This document shows, one piece after another, positions 1-7,346 of a stretch of 64,000 nt of DNA (positions are counted from its first letter, which is position 1; each line of letters starts with the position of its first letter). Origin of the DNA: Terrabacter aerolatus. GTDB lineage: Bacteria > Actinomycetota > Actinomycetes > Actinomycetales > Dermatophilaceae. Position numbers and translations under genes: made by a program. The stretch is taken from contig NZ_BJYX01000010.1 in NCBI RefSeq assembly GCF_007991735.1, positions 62,001-126,000 on the forward strand, in the 5' to 3' direction. Under the pieces are notes generated by a model. That model was not told the DNA's origin. It saw nothing but the letters and a program-made list of their open reading frames with translations, and ran no database searches.

Positions 1-365
1 TCGGACAAGCGAATCGAGCCCTCGGCTGGCGTGCAGGACCCCCAACGGGAGTTCTGGTTGGACACCCAGCGCACGCTGCTCGGCACGGCCCGGCCACCGA
101 GGTGCGCACGGGACAGCGCGAGGGCGCGCTGCTCGAGGTCGCCGTCGCTGCGCTGGCGGCGCTGCTCGGAGGCGGCGACACGGGCCACCATGGTGCGCAC
201 CCACTCGCCCTCCTCGGCGCGGCTCATGCGTGCGGGCACGAGGACGACGAGGCGCCCCTCCTGGCGGTACGCCGAGACGGTGCGGCGACGCTTGGCACTG
301 CGGCGGACCTCGACGGTGACCCCGTCGACCACCGTGTGCACCACCTCGCGTCGCACCGTCGCCAT
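1..365 (-). CDS. YgjP-like (DUF45) M48-family metallopeptidase, partial
   Basis: This is the N-terminal 121 codons of a leftward gene that runs off the window. The translation starts MATVRREVVHTVVDGVTVEV and reaches the motif VRWVSNQNSRWGSC. The N-Q-x-x-R-W-G-S-C signature is typical of the YgjP/SprT-like DUF45 zinc peptidases; the catalytic HExxH would lie outside the window. The start ATG is the one that opens the conserved N-terminus. Family members are usually cytosolic and poorly characterised. It diverges from the DUF5679 gene at 555. Family assignment is firm; the substrate is unknown. Confidence 0.85.
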   Translation of the reverse strand, partial: MATVRREVVHTVVDGVTVEVRRSAKRRRTVSAYRQEGRLVVLVPARMSRAEEGEWVRTMVARVAASEQRRQRSDGDLEQRALALSRAHLGGRAVPSSVRWVSNQNSRWGSCTPAEGSIRLS

Positions 366-419
366 GAGGGCAGGGTAGGTCAGGCCGGGGACAACGGCCC
401 GGAGCGCGACCGCGACACG

Positions 420-460
420 GGCGCGCCCACGCGACATACCGCATCCGGCGTGGGCGCGCC
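420..460. repeat. 13-bp perfect inverted repeat between divergent genes
   Basis: Positions 420-432 pair perfectly with 448-460 (arms GGCGCGCCCACGC and its complement) around a 15-base loop. It lies between the divergent metallopeptidase and DUF5679 genes, so it is not the terminator of either. It could be an operator, an mRNA leader structure or a terminator of read-through. No T-tract follows on either strand. Confidence 0.5.
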
Positions 461-554
461 AAGCGGGGATGAGCATGATTTCGTGCTCAGCGTGCCTTAG
501 GGTTGAACGAGTCGAGGCACCCGTCGGATGGGTGCCGTCAACAAGGAGACATCA

Positions 555-716
555 ATGGCTGACGAGACCTACAAGGGCGAGTTCTACTGCGTGAAGTGCA
601 AGGAGAAGCGCGAGGCCGAGGGCAAGGTTGTCGTTTCCGACAACGGTCGCCGCATGGCCAAGGGACAGTGCCCCGTCTGCGGGACGAACCTCAACCGCAT
701 TCTGGGCAAGGCCTGA
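555..716 (+). CDS. DUF5679 small zinc-ribbon protein
   Basis: A 53-residue protein beginning MADETYKGEFYCVKCKEKRE. It has two CxxC knuckles (CVKC near residue 11 and CPVC near residue 41) and a basic C-terminus, which matches the DUF5679 family of actinobacterial zinc ribbons. The start at 555 is chosen because AAGGAGAC lies just upstream; an in-frame ATG at 528 lacks a ribosome site. It is followed within 35 bases by a strong terminator, so it is probably monocistronic. Its role is unknown; the fold suggests nucleic-acid or protein binding. Confidence 0.9.
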   Translation: MADETYKGEFYCVKCKEKREAEGKVVVSDNGRRMAKGQCPVCGTNLNRILGKA

Positions 717-748
717 CCAGGTCACGCCGGCGTCGCTGACGCCGCATC

Positions 749-784
749 GCGAAGGGGTGGGACCACACGGTCCCGCCCCTTCGC
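749..784 (+). terminator. Intrinsic terminator of the DUF5679 gene
   Basis: A 16-bp stem (749-764 with 769-784) contains one wobble pair and an ACAC loop. It lies 33 bases after the stop at 716. The T-tract is weak, as usual in high-GC actinobacteria. Confidence 0.8.
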
Positions 785-992
785 GCGTCCCCGGGCCCTG
801 ATGGGTCAGCAGGTGCACCCCGGGTGGCCCCGGAGGCCCCGGGAGCCCCCGGGGTGAGCCCGAACGAGCCCGGAGCCTCCCTCGGCGAGCGGCGCGGCTG
901 TGGACGACTCCTGCGCGACCTCCGGGGCGACTGCGAGCCTGACGACCGAGGGTGGCCCCGCTGCTGGAGGAGCCACCGGGTCTGGAGGTCCC

Positions 993-1964
993 ATGTCCGC
1001 TGCTGCCGTCCCGCCGCACCCACGCCTGCCGGCCTGGCTGCGTCCCCTGACCCGCAGGCCCGGTGAGGTCCAGTTCGGGGTGCTGCCCGGTGGCCCCGTC
1101 GTCACGGGGATGAGCGATGCCGAGGTGGGCCTGCTGGCGCGACTCGACGGCGCCCTCCCGCTGTCCGTGACCGACCGCGTCGCGGCCGACGCGGGTGTCG
1201 GCATGGCACGGTGGCGCGCCCTGCTCGAGCTGACCAGCGACCTCGGCCTGCTCACCGAGGGCACCACCCATGCGCCCGTCGGCGAGCGCGCGCCGCGCGG
1301 GCGTGTCGTCGTCGACGGGTGCGGCGAGGTCGCCTCCGGCATCGCCGACGCCCTCGTGCGGACGGGGACGACGGTGGTGCACGGCCGCGCCGCGGTCGAC
1401 CGCGCGGTGGCCTCCCCCGAACGCCCGCGTCCCGACCTCGTCGTCATCGTCGGCTCCCCCGTGGTCGACCCCCGCCGGGGCGAGCTGTGGCGGCGCCATG
1501 GGGTGCCCCACCTGCCCGTGGCCCCGGCCGGTCCGCGCACCGTCGTCGGACCGCTCGTCGACGACTCCGCGGGCGCCCCGTGCCTGTGGTGCCTCGAACG
1601 CCACCGAGCCGACCGCGACGAGGCGTGGCCTGCCGTCATGAGCCAGGCGACGCCCGCTCGCGCACTGGCGCTCGCCGGGCCCTCGGAGGGCTCGCACGAT
1701 GCGCTCAGCCCCGGCCTGTCGCACCTCGTCGTCGGCAGCGTCACCCTCCTCGTCACGGGACTGCTCGAGGGCCACCCGCCCCCACCGGGCGTGTCGGTCG
1801 AGGTGAGCCTGCCGTGGCCGCGGATGGACCATCGCCGCTGGCCGACGCACCCGCTCTGCCCGGAGCACCCGTCCGACCAGGCGCTCCGGGCACACCTCCC
1901 GGCGACCGCTGCTCCCGGCGGGCCCGGCCACCGGACGGACGAGCCGCTCCGGCGCGGAGCCTGA
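993..1964 (+). CDS. ThiF/TOMM leader-binding-like protein
   Basis: A 323-residue protein starting MSAAAVPPHPRLPAWLRPL, preceded by CTGGAGG. The first ~110 residues resemble a small winged-helix region. Residues ~110-180 look like a degenerate Rossmann segment (RGRVVVDGCGEVASGIADAL) of the ThiF/cyclodehydratase family. A C-terminal zinc site is suggested by CLWC (near 200) and HPLC (near 290). Homologues sit beside ABC1 kinase, WhiB7 and UvrD2 in many actinobacteria and are annotated as TOMM precursor leader-binding proteins. No RiPP precursor or modifying enzyme is visible here, so a RiPP role is doubtful. Upstream in-frame starts exist but lack a ribosome site. Confidence 0.75.
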   Translation: MSAAAVPPHPRLPAWLRPLTRRPGEVQFGVLPGGPVVTGMSDAEVGLLARLDGALPLSVTDRVAADAGVGMARWRALLELTSDLGLLTEGTTHAPVGERAPRGRVVVDGCGEVASGIADALVRTGTTVVHGRAAVDRAVASPERPRPDLVVIVGSPVVDPRRGELWRRHGVPHLPVAPAGPRTVVGPLVDDSAGAPCLWCLERHRADRDEAWPAVMSQATPARALALAGPSEGSHDALSPGLSHLVVGSVTLLVTGLLEGHPPPPGVSVEVSLPWPRMDHRRWPTHPLCPEHPSDQALRAHLPATAAPGGPGHRTDEPLRRGA

Positions 1965-2208
1965 GCCGGCACCCGAGCGACGCGGCTCACTAGCGCCCAC
2001 GACGGGTCCGTCGACGGCCCGACGGTCCCAAGGCTGTACACCCGGGCTCGGCGGCTGCACCGTCCCGGCTGGGTACACATAGAGTCGAGGGTGGGGCGCC
2101 TTACCGCCACCGGGCGATGACGTCCGGCCGACCGGCCGGGCCGGCTCAGCCCCAGGCCGTGACGGCCGGCTCCACCAGAGACTCCCGACCCGCCCGAGGA
2201 GGTGCGAC

Positions 2209-3534
2209 GTGACCGATCTGCCCCGCAAGGCCGTGGTGCGCTCGGCCAAGCTCGCCTCGGTGCCGCTCGGGTTCGCGGGCCGCACGGCGCTCGGCCTCGG
2301 CAAGCGCCTCGGCGGCCGACCGGCGGAGATGGTGGCCGCCGAGCTGCAGGCCCGCACCGCTCAACAGCTCTTCCAGGTGCTGGGCGAGCTCAAGGGCGGC
2401 GCCATGAAGTTCGGCCAGGCCCTGTCGATCTTCGAGGCGGCTCTGCCCGAGGACCTCGCCGTGCACTACCGCACGATGCTGACCAAGCTGCAGGACAGCG
2501 CTCCCCCGATGCCGACGAGCTCGGTTCACGGCGTCCTCCGCGCCGATCTCGGCACGCGGTGGCGCAGCAAGTTCGAGTCCTTCGACGACCAGCCCGTGGC
2601 CTCGGCCTCGATCGGCCAGGTGCACCGTGCGGTCTGGAAGGACGGCCGGGACGTCGCGGTGAAGATCCAGTACCCCGGCGCCGGTGCGGCCCTCATGAGC
2701 GACATCCGACAGATCAGCCGGGTCGCCAAGGTGGCGGCCGGCTGGGTGCCCGGCATCGAGCTCGGCCCGATCCTCGACGAGCTGCGCGACCGGATGGCCG
2801 AGGAGCTCGACTACCGCCTCGAGGCCGAGTCGCAGGCCACCTTCGCCGCAGCCTTCGAGGACGACCCCGACTTCGCCGTGCCCCACGTCGTCGACGGTCG
2901 CGAGCACGTCATCGTCTCGGAGTGGCTCGACGGCCTCCCGCTGTCACGCATCATCGCCGAGGGCACCCAGGAGCAACGCGACACCGCCTCGCAGCTCTAC
3001 CTGCGCTTCCTGCTGGCCGGCCCGGCGCGCGCCGGTCTGCTCCACGCAGATCCCCACCCCGGCAACTTCCGGATCACCCCGGACGGACGCCTCGGCGTCA
3101 TCGACTTCGGGGCCGTCAACCGCCTCCCGGACGGCATGCCGCCCGAGATCGGACCGTTGCTGACGACCGGGCTCGAGGGCAGCGCCGAGGACGTCCTCGA
3201 GGGACTGCGTGAGATCGGCTTCGTCAAGGAGCGCATCGATCTCGACCCGGAGCGGCTCCTCGACTACCTCGAACCGTTCATGGCGCCGTTCCGCACCGAC
3301 ACGTTCACCTTCAGCCGGGACTGGCTGCGTGGGGTCTTCGCGCACATCAACGACCCACGCCAGCCCAACTACGCCGTGGCGTACAAGCTCAACCTGCCGC
3401 CGGAGTACCTCCTGATCCACCGCGTGTGGGGTGGGGGCATCGGCGTGCTGAGCCAGCTCGGGGGGACCGTCCACGGACGAGCCATCGTCGACGAGCTGCT
3501 CCCGGGCGCCGACCTGCCGCCGGTCGACGAGTAG
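2209..3534 (+). CDS. ABC1/AarF-family atypical protein kinase
   Basis: A 441-residue ABC1 (UbiB/ADCK) protein with a GTG start behind GAGGAGG. Hallmarks are KFGQALS near residue 66 (the KxGQ motif), an alanine-rich loop with the VAVKIQYPG lysine, HADPHPGNF near 281 (catalytic loop) and IDFGAVN (metal-binding DFG-like). In ubiquinone or menaquinone producers this family supports quinone or lipid metabolism through an unusual ATPase activity. The substrate here is unknown. The upstream gap 1965-2208 presumably holds its promoter; GTACACAT near 2092 is a possible -10 region but I cannot define it well. It is a member of the conserved WhiB7-UvrD2 neighbourhood. Confidence 0.93.
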   Translation: MTDLPRKAVVRSAKLASVPLGFAGRTALGLGKRLGGRPAEMVAAELQARTAQQLFQVLGELKGGAMKFGQALSIFEAALPEDLAVHYRTMLTKLQDSAPPMPTSSVHGVLRADLGTRWRSKFESFDDQPVASASIGQVHRAVWKDGRDVAVKIQYPGAGAALMSDIRQISRVAKVAAGWVPGIELGPILDELRDRMAEELDYRLEAESQATFAAAFEDDPDFAVPHVVDGREHVIVSEWLDGLPLSRIIAEGTQEQRDTASQLYLRFLLAGPARAGLLHADPHPGNFRITPDGRLGVIDFGAVNRLPDGMPPEIGPLLTTGLEGSAEDVLEGLREIGFVKERIDLDPERLLDYLEPFMAPFRTDTFTFSRDWLRGVFAHINDPRQPNYAVAYKLNLPPEYLLIHRVWGGGIGVLSQLGGTVHGRAIVDELLPGADLPPVDE

Positions 3535-3552
3535 GCCTGAGACCACCGCCGG

Positions 3553-3600
3553 CCCGCGTCACCAGCCGCCTCACCGGCCGCGTCACCAGCCCGGTCACCA
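3553..3600 (-). repeat. 12-bp tandem repeat carrying four in-frame TGA stops
   Basis: On the minus strand the last sense codon and stop of the zinc-ribbon gene (TGG TGA) recur at 12-base spacing, giving TGA at 3597, 3585, 3573 and 3561, all in the same frame. The units are degenerate (TGGTGACGCGGC-like). The array lies just downstream of the ABC1 kinase gene (ends at 3534). Confidence 0.8.
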
Positions 3601-3801
3601 CCAGGCAGGGTCGAGCTTGCCCTCGATCGAGCGCAGGTTCGCCCTGCTGCAGCGGTCACAGGTCCAGGTCGTGCGGCCGCGCTCGGAGCCGCGGCTCCAC
3701 GAGAGCCGGGCCGCAGCCTCCTGGCCGGGCGGCGGGGATGCGCCACAGCTGGCGCAGACGAGCGGCTGGTCGTGTTCGGTCGAGCCGTCAGGAGTGTCCA
3801 T
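3595..3801 (-). CDS. Small actinobacterial zinc-ribbon protein
   Basis: A 68-residue protein starting MDTPDGSTEHDQ, with CASC near residue 16 and CDRC near residue 48 forming a four-cysteine zinc ribbon. It ends in the conserved tail NLRSIEGKLDPAWW. Homologues with the same C-terminal signature lie next to ABC1 kinases in many actinobacteria, but no function is established. The start follows AGAAGGGAG. An in-frame ATG 45 bases upstream adds only arginine-rich sequence and is unlikely. The gene converges on the ABC1 kinase with a 60-base gap. Confidence 0.85.
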   Translation of the reverse strand: MDTPDGSTEHDQPLVCASCGASPPPGQEAAARLSWSRGSERGRTTWTCDRCSRANLRSIEGKLDPAWW

Positions 3802-3925
3802 GGGGTGCTCCCTTCTCCCCACGAGTATCCGCCGACGTCGCCTCAAGCCGTGACGCCACGCTGGAGCTGAGCCCGCGCGACGTGGGCGGGTCAGGGGCGG
3901 CGGTAGTGCGCCCGGACATGAGGAA

Positions 3926-3953
3926 CCGCGGGTGACGTGCGCGTCACCCGCGG
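3926..3953 (-). terminator. Terminator of the whiB7 transcription unit
   Basis: A perfect 12-bp stem (3926-3937 with 3942-3953) and a TGCG loop, 50 bases after the stop of the 44-codon gene at 4004. The 200 bases to the next gene start (3801) hold no recognisable reading frame and probably include that gene's promoter. Confidence 0.75.
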
Positions 3954-4003
3954 CTGGCTCACTCGATTCAGTTGTCCTGCAACGCGCCTCGTGGCGCGGT
4001 CGA

Positions 4004-4138
4004 TCACTTCTCGTTGTGGCGTCGGCTGGCGCGGATCTCCAGTGCGATCAGCCGGGCGCTGCGGCGAACGCCGCGGCGCTCGTGGCGCTGACTGTGCTGG
4101 TTGATGCGCTCGCGAGCCAGCATCTCGAGCTGGTTCAT
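4004..4138 (-). CDS. Small basic protein downstream of whiB7
   Basis: A 44-codon reading frame starting MNQLEMLARERINQHSQRHE, followed by an arginine-rich helix and ending RRHNEK. It has a clear ribosome site (CAGGAGATCGTC then ATG). It starts 76 bases after the whiB7 stop with only whiB7 upstream, so it is probably cotranscribed. The predicted product is one amphipathic, strongly basic helix. Short basic proteins of this type are common in actinobacteria and are usually hypothetical. I do not recognise a named family. It may be part of the WhiB7 stress response. Confidence 0.6.
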   Translation of the reverse strand: MNQLEMLARERINQHSQRHERRGVRRSARLIALEIRASRRHNEK

Positions 4139-4214
4139 GACGATCTCCTGGTCTGTGCACAAGGTGGGTGTTGTCGGCCGTCTGTGTCTGGGTCATGCGT
4201 GGTCACGCACGCCC

Positions 4215-4502
4215 TCAGGCGGCCACGGGGTGCTTGCGCGGCCGGCCGCGCGGCCGCTTGCGAGCCACGATGGCGCCCTGGACGAGCAGCTGCCCGCCCC
4301 AGACTCCCCACGGCTCCTGGCGGTCGAGGGCGCCCGCGAGGCACTGGACGCGTGCGGGGCAGAGCCCGCAGAGCGTCTTGGCGAACTCGACGTCCTCGGG
4401 TCGCTCGGCGAACCAGAGCTCCGCGTCGTAGTCGCGGCACGGAATGGTCTCGCCGACCTGCTCCGCCTCGCTCCTCAGGTCGATCAACTCGCTCAGCTGC
4501 AT
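4215..4502 (-). CDS. whiB7: WhiB7 iron-sulfur transcription factor
   Basis: A 95-residue WhiB protein. Four cluster-binding cysteines are at 22, 45, 48 and 54 (C-x22-C-x2-C-x5-C). The sigma-A contact turn EPWGVWGG is at 63-70, and a C-terminal AT-hook RGRPRK at 85-90. The AT-hook is diagnostic of WhiB7 (WblC), which partners the housekeeping sigma factor to activate intrinsic resistance genes when ribosomes are stalled by antibiotics. It binds AT-rich DNA just upstream of -35 elements, including its own promoter. Upstream here are a WhiB7-type promoter and a long leader with a terminator hairpin, fitting attenuation control. The start follows GGAGGTGAGAACG. Confidence 0.95.
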   Translation of the reverse strand: MQLSELIDLRSEAEQVGETIPCRDYDAELWFAERPEDVEFAKTLCGLCPARVQCLAGALDRQEPWGVWGGQLLVQGAIVARKRPRGRPRKHPVAA

Positions 4503-4731
4503 CGTTCTCACCTCCGTCTCCTGGGCGCCCGTGGGGTGCCCCTGCTCACTCGTGTCTGGCTTGGCCCGAAGACCGGCACCCGTGGTGCGGGTCTCGGTCC
4601 TGCTGCTCGGCATCCGGGGGGTCATCTGTGTCCCTGATCTGTCTGGCACCTGGTCCGGTGCTGTTCTGGCGGTGTCGGTGGTGCGGTGTGGAGCGGCATT
4701 CGACCGGGAGAACTCCCCCCGGGAAACACGA

Positions 4732-4766
4732 AGGCCGCGGACCCGGTGATGTCGGGTTCGCGGCCT
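4732..4766 (-). terminator. Leader terminator / attenuator hairpin of whiB7
   Basis: A 14-bp stem with one wobble (4732-4745 with 4753-4766), followed on the minus strand by a T-rich stretch (TTCGTGTTTCCC). It sits 22 bases after the stop of the 87-codon upstream reading frame and 230 bases before whiB7. In mycobacteria and Streptomyces the whiB7/wblC leader carries an upstream reading frame and an intrinsic terminator that is bypassed when translation is inhibited; this layout matches. A weaker imperfect stem at 4571-4593 could take part in an alternative fold. Confidence 0.6.
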
Positions 4767-4788
4767 GGAGGTGAGGCTTCGGGTCTGG

Positions 4789-5052
4789 TCAGACCGGGGG
4801 CCTCCCAGAGCGGGAGCGAACGACATCGAGGGTCTTGTAGGCAGGAGCGGACGTGAGGCGGATGACCGAGACGTCTCCCTGGAACGGGGCGCGGAAGTCA
4901 GCGACACGGCTGCCCGTGCGGGCGGCGACGGACACAGTGGTCCCCTGCTCCGGAGCGCGCGTGGCCGCCAGGCGGACATCGCCGGTGGTCGGCCGCAGAC
5001 GCACGGAAAGGACGCAGGAGACTGCGTTCATCGTCATCGTGGTGTTGTCCAT
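4789..5052 (-). CDS. Upstream reading frame in the whiB7 leader
   Basis: An 87-codon frame starting MDNTTMTMNAVSCVLSVRL behind a good ribosome site (GAGGAGGTCGGCCTG). It lies between the WhiB7-type promoter and the leader terminator. I recognise no domain. Third-position G/C is clearly lower than in neighbouring genes, which argues against a long-conserved protein and for a regulatory reading frame whose translation is sensed. It is longer than most described whiB7 leader peptides, so only its beginning or end may matter. An alternative is a real small protein of unknown function. Confidence 0.45.
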   Translation of the reverse strand: MDNTTMTMNAVSCVLSVRLRPTTGDVRLAATRAPEQGTTVSVAARTGSRVADFRAPFQGDVSVIRLTSAPAYKTLDVVRSRSGRPPV

Positions 5053-5122
5053 CAGGCCGACCTCCTCACTTCTGCTCACGGGCCCCAGCTGGCCACCGAG
5101 ACCACTGGGCTTGACTTCGTCA

Positions 5123-5176
5123 AGGGTACGCGTGCGCCTCGCGGGCGAACAACTGATTTAACGAAGTTTTCGGAAC
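5123..5176 (-). promoter_or_regulatory. WhiB7-type promoter of the whiB7 leader
   Basis: Read on the minus strand, an AT-rich block (about 5176-5153, containing GAAAACTTCGTTAAATCAG) abuts a -35-like TTGTTC (5152-5147). After 18 bases comes a -10-like TACCCT (5128-5123). AT-rich DNA directly upstream of the -35 is the known binding site of the WhiB7 AT-hook with SigA. It is the most AT-rich stretch nearby and lies immediately downstream of the uvrD2 stop, so whiB7 is separately transcribed. A small inverted repeat CTTGAC/GTCAAG overlaps the start region. Confidence 0.6.
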
Positions 5177-5195
5177 TTATTTCTGCGGGACTGCA

Positions 5196-7346
5196 CTAGT
5201 CATCGGAATCCTTTGTCGCAGAACGCTTTTCAATCAGTTCTTGCGGGTCGGCGCCGGCCAGGATCGCCAACACGTCACTGCCGTACTGCTCGAGCTTGCG
5301 GGCGCCCACCCCACTGATCACCGACAGGCCGCCCTCGTCGGACGGGGCGTTCTCGGCGATCGCCGTGAGCGTCGCGTCGGTGAAGACGACGTAGGCCGGC
5401 ACGCTCGCGTCGCGCGCGACGGCCAGTCGCCAGGCGCGAAGCCGTTCGAACGTCGCCTCGTCGTAGGTGGGCGGGCAGTCGTCGCAGCGCCCGGTCTTGC
5501 GCTGCGCCGCCGAGACGAGCTCGGCCCCGCAGCTGCGGCAGTGGGCGAGTCGGGCCACCTTGGGGGCTGACCGCTTGGACCCTCCGGAGCGGGCCTCGCT
5601 GCGAGCGCCCTGCCCGAGGATGTCGGCCGCCGGAGCGAGGAAGCGCGAGACCCGGCGGGTGGCGCGCGCCCCCGGCGTGCGGGCCCCGGACCACGACAGG
5701 AACAGCTGTTTGCGCGCCCGCGTCAGCCCCACGTAGAGCAGCCGGCGCTCCTCCTCGATGGCGTCGGGGCCCTCGGCCATGGAGATCGGCATGAGCCCGT
5801 CCGAGGCGCCGACGAGGAAGACGGTGTCCCACTCGAGGCCCTTGGCCGCGTGCAGGCTGGCCAGGGTCACTCCCTGGACGGCCGGAGCATGCTGCTCGGC
5901 CGCCCGGCGCTCGAGCTCGGCGACGAGCTCGGGCAGCCGCGCCTCGGGGGCGGCCGCAGCGATGTCGTCGGCGAGCGTGGCCAGGGCCGTCAGCGACTCC
6001 CAGCGCTCGCGGGTGGCTCCGCTGCCCGACGGCGGCTCGTGCGACCAGCCTGCGCCGGTGATGACGTCTCGGGTGATCTCGCCGAGCGGCTTCTCGTCGT
6101 CGTCGCTGCGTGCGGCGCCCCGGAGGAGCAGGACGGCGTCGCGCACCTCCTTGCGCGCGAAGAAGCGGTCGCCGCCGCGGACGAGGTAGGCCACGCCGGC
6201 GTCGGTCAGCGCCGACTCGAACGCCTCGGACTGGGCGTTGGTGCGAAAGAGGATGGCGATCTCGGCGGCCGGATGGCCCCCCGCGACGAGCCCACGGATC
6301 CGCTCGGCCACCGCCGCAGCCTCGGCGGGGTCGTCCGGGTGGCTCGTCAGCTCCGGCGCCGGGCCCGGCTCGGACTGGGCGAGCAGGCGCACGGCTCCGT
6401 CGCGGGCCGCCTGGGTGCCGGAGCTGACGATGGTGTTGGCGAGGCCGACGATCTGCGGCGTCGAGCGGTAGTTGCGCACGAGACGCACGACCCGGGCACC
6501 GGGGAAGCGCTGGGGGAAGCCGACGAGGTGCCGCGGGCTGGCCCCGGTGAAGGAGTAGATCGTCTGGGCCGGGTCACCGACGACGCAGATGTCCTTGCGC
6601 TCCCCGAGCCACTGGTCGAGCAGGCGCTGCTGGAGGTCGTTGACGTCCTGGTACTCGTCGACGACGAACTGGCGGTACTGGCCCCGGACGGTGCGCGCGA
6701 TGTCCTCGCGCTCGTCGAGGATGCCGACGGTGAGGAGCAGGACGTCCTCGAAGTCGATGACCCCGCGCCGCTGCTTGACGTCCTCGTAGGCCTCGAAGAG
6801 CCTCGCCATCGCCGTGAGGTCGAGGCCCGGGGGCTCGCGGCGCTGCTCCCGGGCGCGGGCGGCATACGACTGCGGCGTGAGCAGGTTGACCTTGGCCCAC
6901 TCGATCTCGGCGGCGAGGTCGCGCACGGTGGTGCGGTCGAACTGCATGCGCAGCCGGCTCGCCGCCTCGGCGACGGCGGCCGCCTTGTGGCTCATCACCT
7001 CGGGCGCCGCTCCCCCGATGGCCTGCGGCCAGAAGAAGTGCAGCTGGCGCAGGGCGGCTGCGTGGAAGGTGCGGGCCTGGACTCCCTGCACCCCGAGCCC
7101 GCGCAGACGCGTGCGCATCTCACCGGCGGCGCGGGCGGTGAAGGTCAGCGCCAACACCCGTTGCGGCTGCTGCGCGCCCGAGTGAACGGCATACGCGATG
7201 CGATGGGTGATGGCCCGGGTCTTGCCCGTGCCGGCACCGGCGAGGATGCAGAGAGGACCCGGAGGGGCCATCGCGACCTCGCGCTGCTCCGGGTCGAGAC
7301 CCTCAAGGATCTGGTCGGCCGAGGGTGCCGCGGGTACTGCGCTCAG
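5196..7346 (-). CDS. uvrD2: ATP-dependent DNA helicase UvrD2 with HRDC domain
   Basis: An SF1A 3'-5' helicase of about 716 residues. Walker A GAGTGKTR is near residue 37, the DEYQDV Walker B near 210, and GLTRARKQLF motif VI near 530. A four-cysteine zinc region follows (CRSC ... CDDC, about 600-620), then a C-terminal HRDC domain (SVISGVGARKLEQYG). The tetracysteine-HRDC tail defines actinobacterial UvrD2, which is essential in mycobacteria. Conserved residues (SADQILEGLDPEQREVA) extend upstream of the first ATG (7271) to an in-frame TGA. The only start I can offer is a CTG at 7346 that overlaps the ppk2 stop (CTGA) and has AAGGG upstream. Using 7271 would give 691 residues and lose this segment. 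Confidence 0.93.
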   Translation of the reverse strand: MSAVPAAPSADQILEGLDPEQREVAMAPPGPLCILAGAGTGKTRAITHRIAYAVHSGAQQPQRVLALTFTARAAGEMRTRLRGLGVQGVQARTFHAAALRQLHFFWPQAIGGAAPEVMSHKAAAVAEAASRLRMQFDRTTVRDLAAEIEWAKVNLLTPQSYAARAREQRREPPGLDLTAMARLFEAYEDVKQRRGVIDFEDVLLLTVGILDEREDIARTVRGQYRQFVVDEYQDVNDLQQRLLDQWLGERKDICVVGDPAQTIYSFTGASPRHLVGFPQRFPGARVVRLVRNYRSTPQIVGLANTIVSSGTQAARDGAVRLLAQSEPGPAPELTSHPDDPAEAAAVAERIRGLVAGGHPAAEIAILFRTNAQSEAFESALTDAGVAYLVRGGDRFFARKEVRDAVLLLRGAARSDDDEKPLGEITRDVITGAGWSHEPPSGSGATRERWESLTALATLADDIAAAAPEARLPELVAELERRAAEQHAPAVQGVTLASLHAAKGLEWDTVFLVGASDGLMPISMAEGPDAIEEERRLLYVGLTRARKQLFLSWSGARTPGARATRRVSRFLAPAADILGQGARSEARSGGSKRSAPKVARLAHCRSCGAELVSAAQRKTGRCDDCPPTYDEATFERLRAWRLAVARDASVPAYVVFTDATLTAIAENAPSDEGGLSVISGVGARKLEQYGSDVLAILAGADPQELIEKRSATKDSDD

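Noticed and set aside
993-1964. RiPP (TOMM) biosynthesis cluster
   Set aside because: No precursor peptide, YcaO or dehydrogenase gene is nearby; the ThiF-like gene is a conserved resident of this neighbourhood.
552-2357. Long minus-strand open frame opposite the ThiF-like gene and neighbours (also 806-2110)
   Set aside because: Arg/Gly/Pro-rich translation with no domain, no ribosome site; an antisense shadow of GC-rich codons on the plus strand.
3891-4196. 101-residue minus-strand frame next to whiB7
   Set aside because: No ribosome site and His/Pro/Arg-rich translation; the overlapping 44-codon frame with a good ribosome site is preferred.
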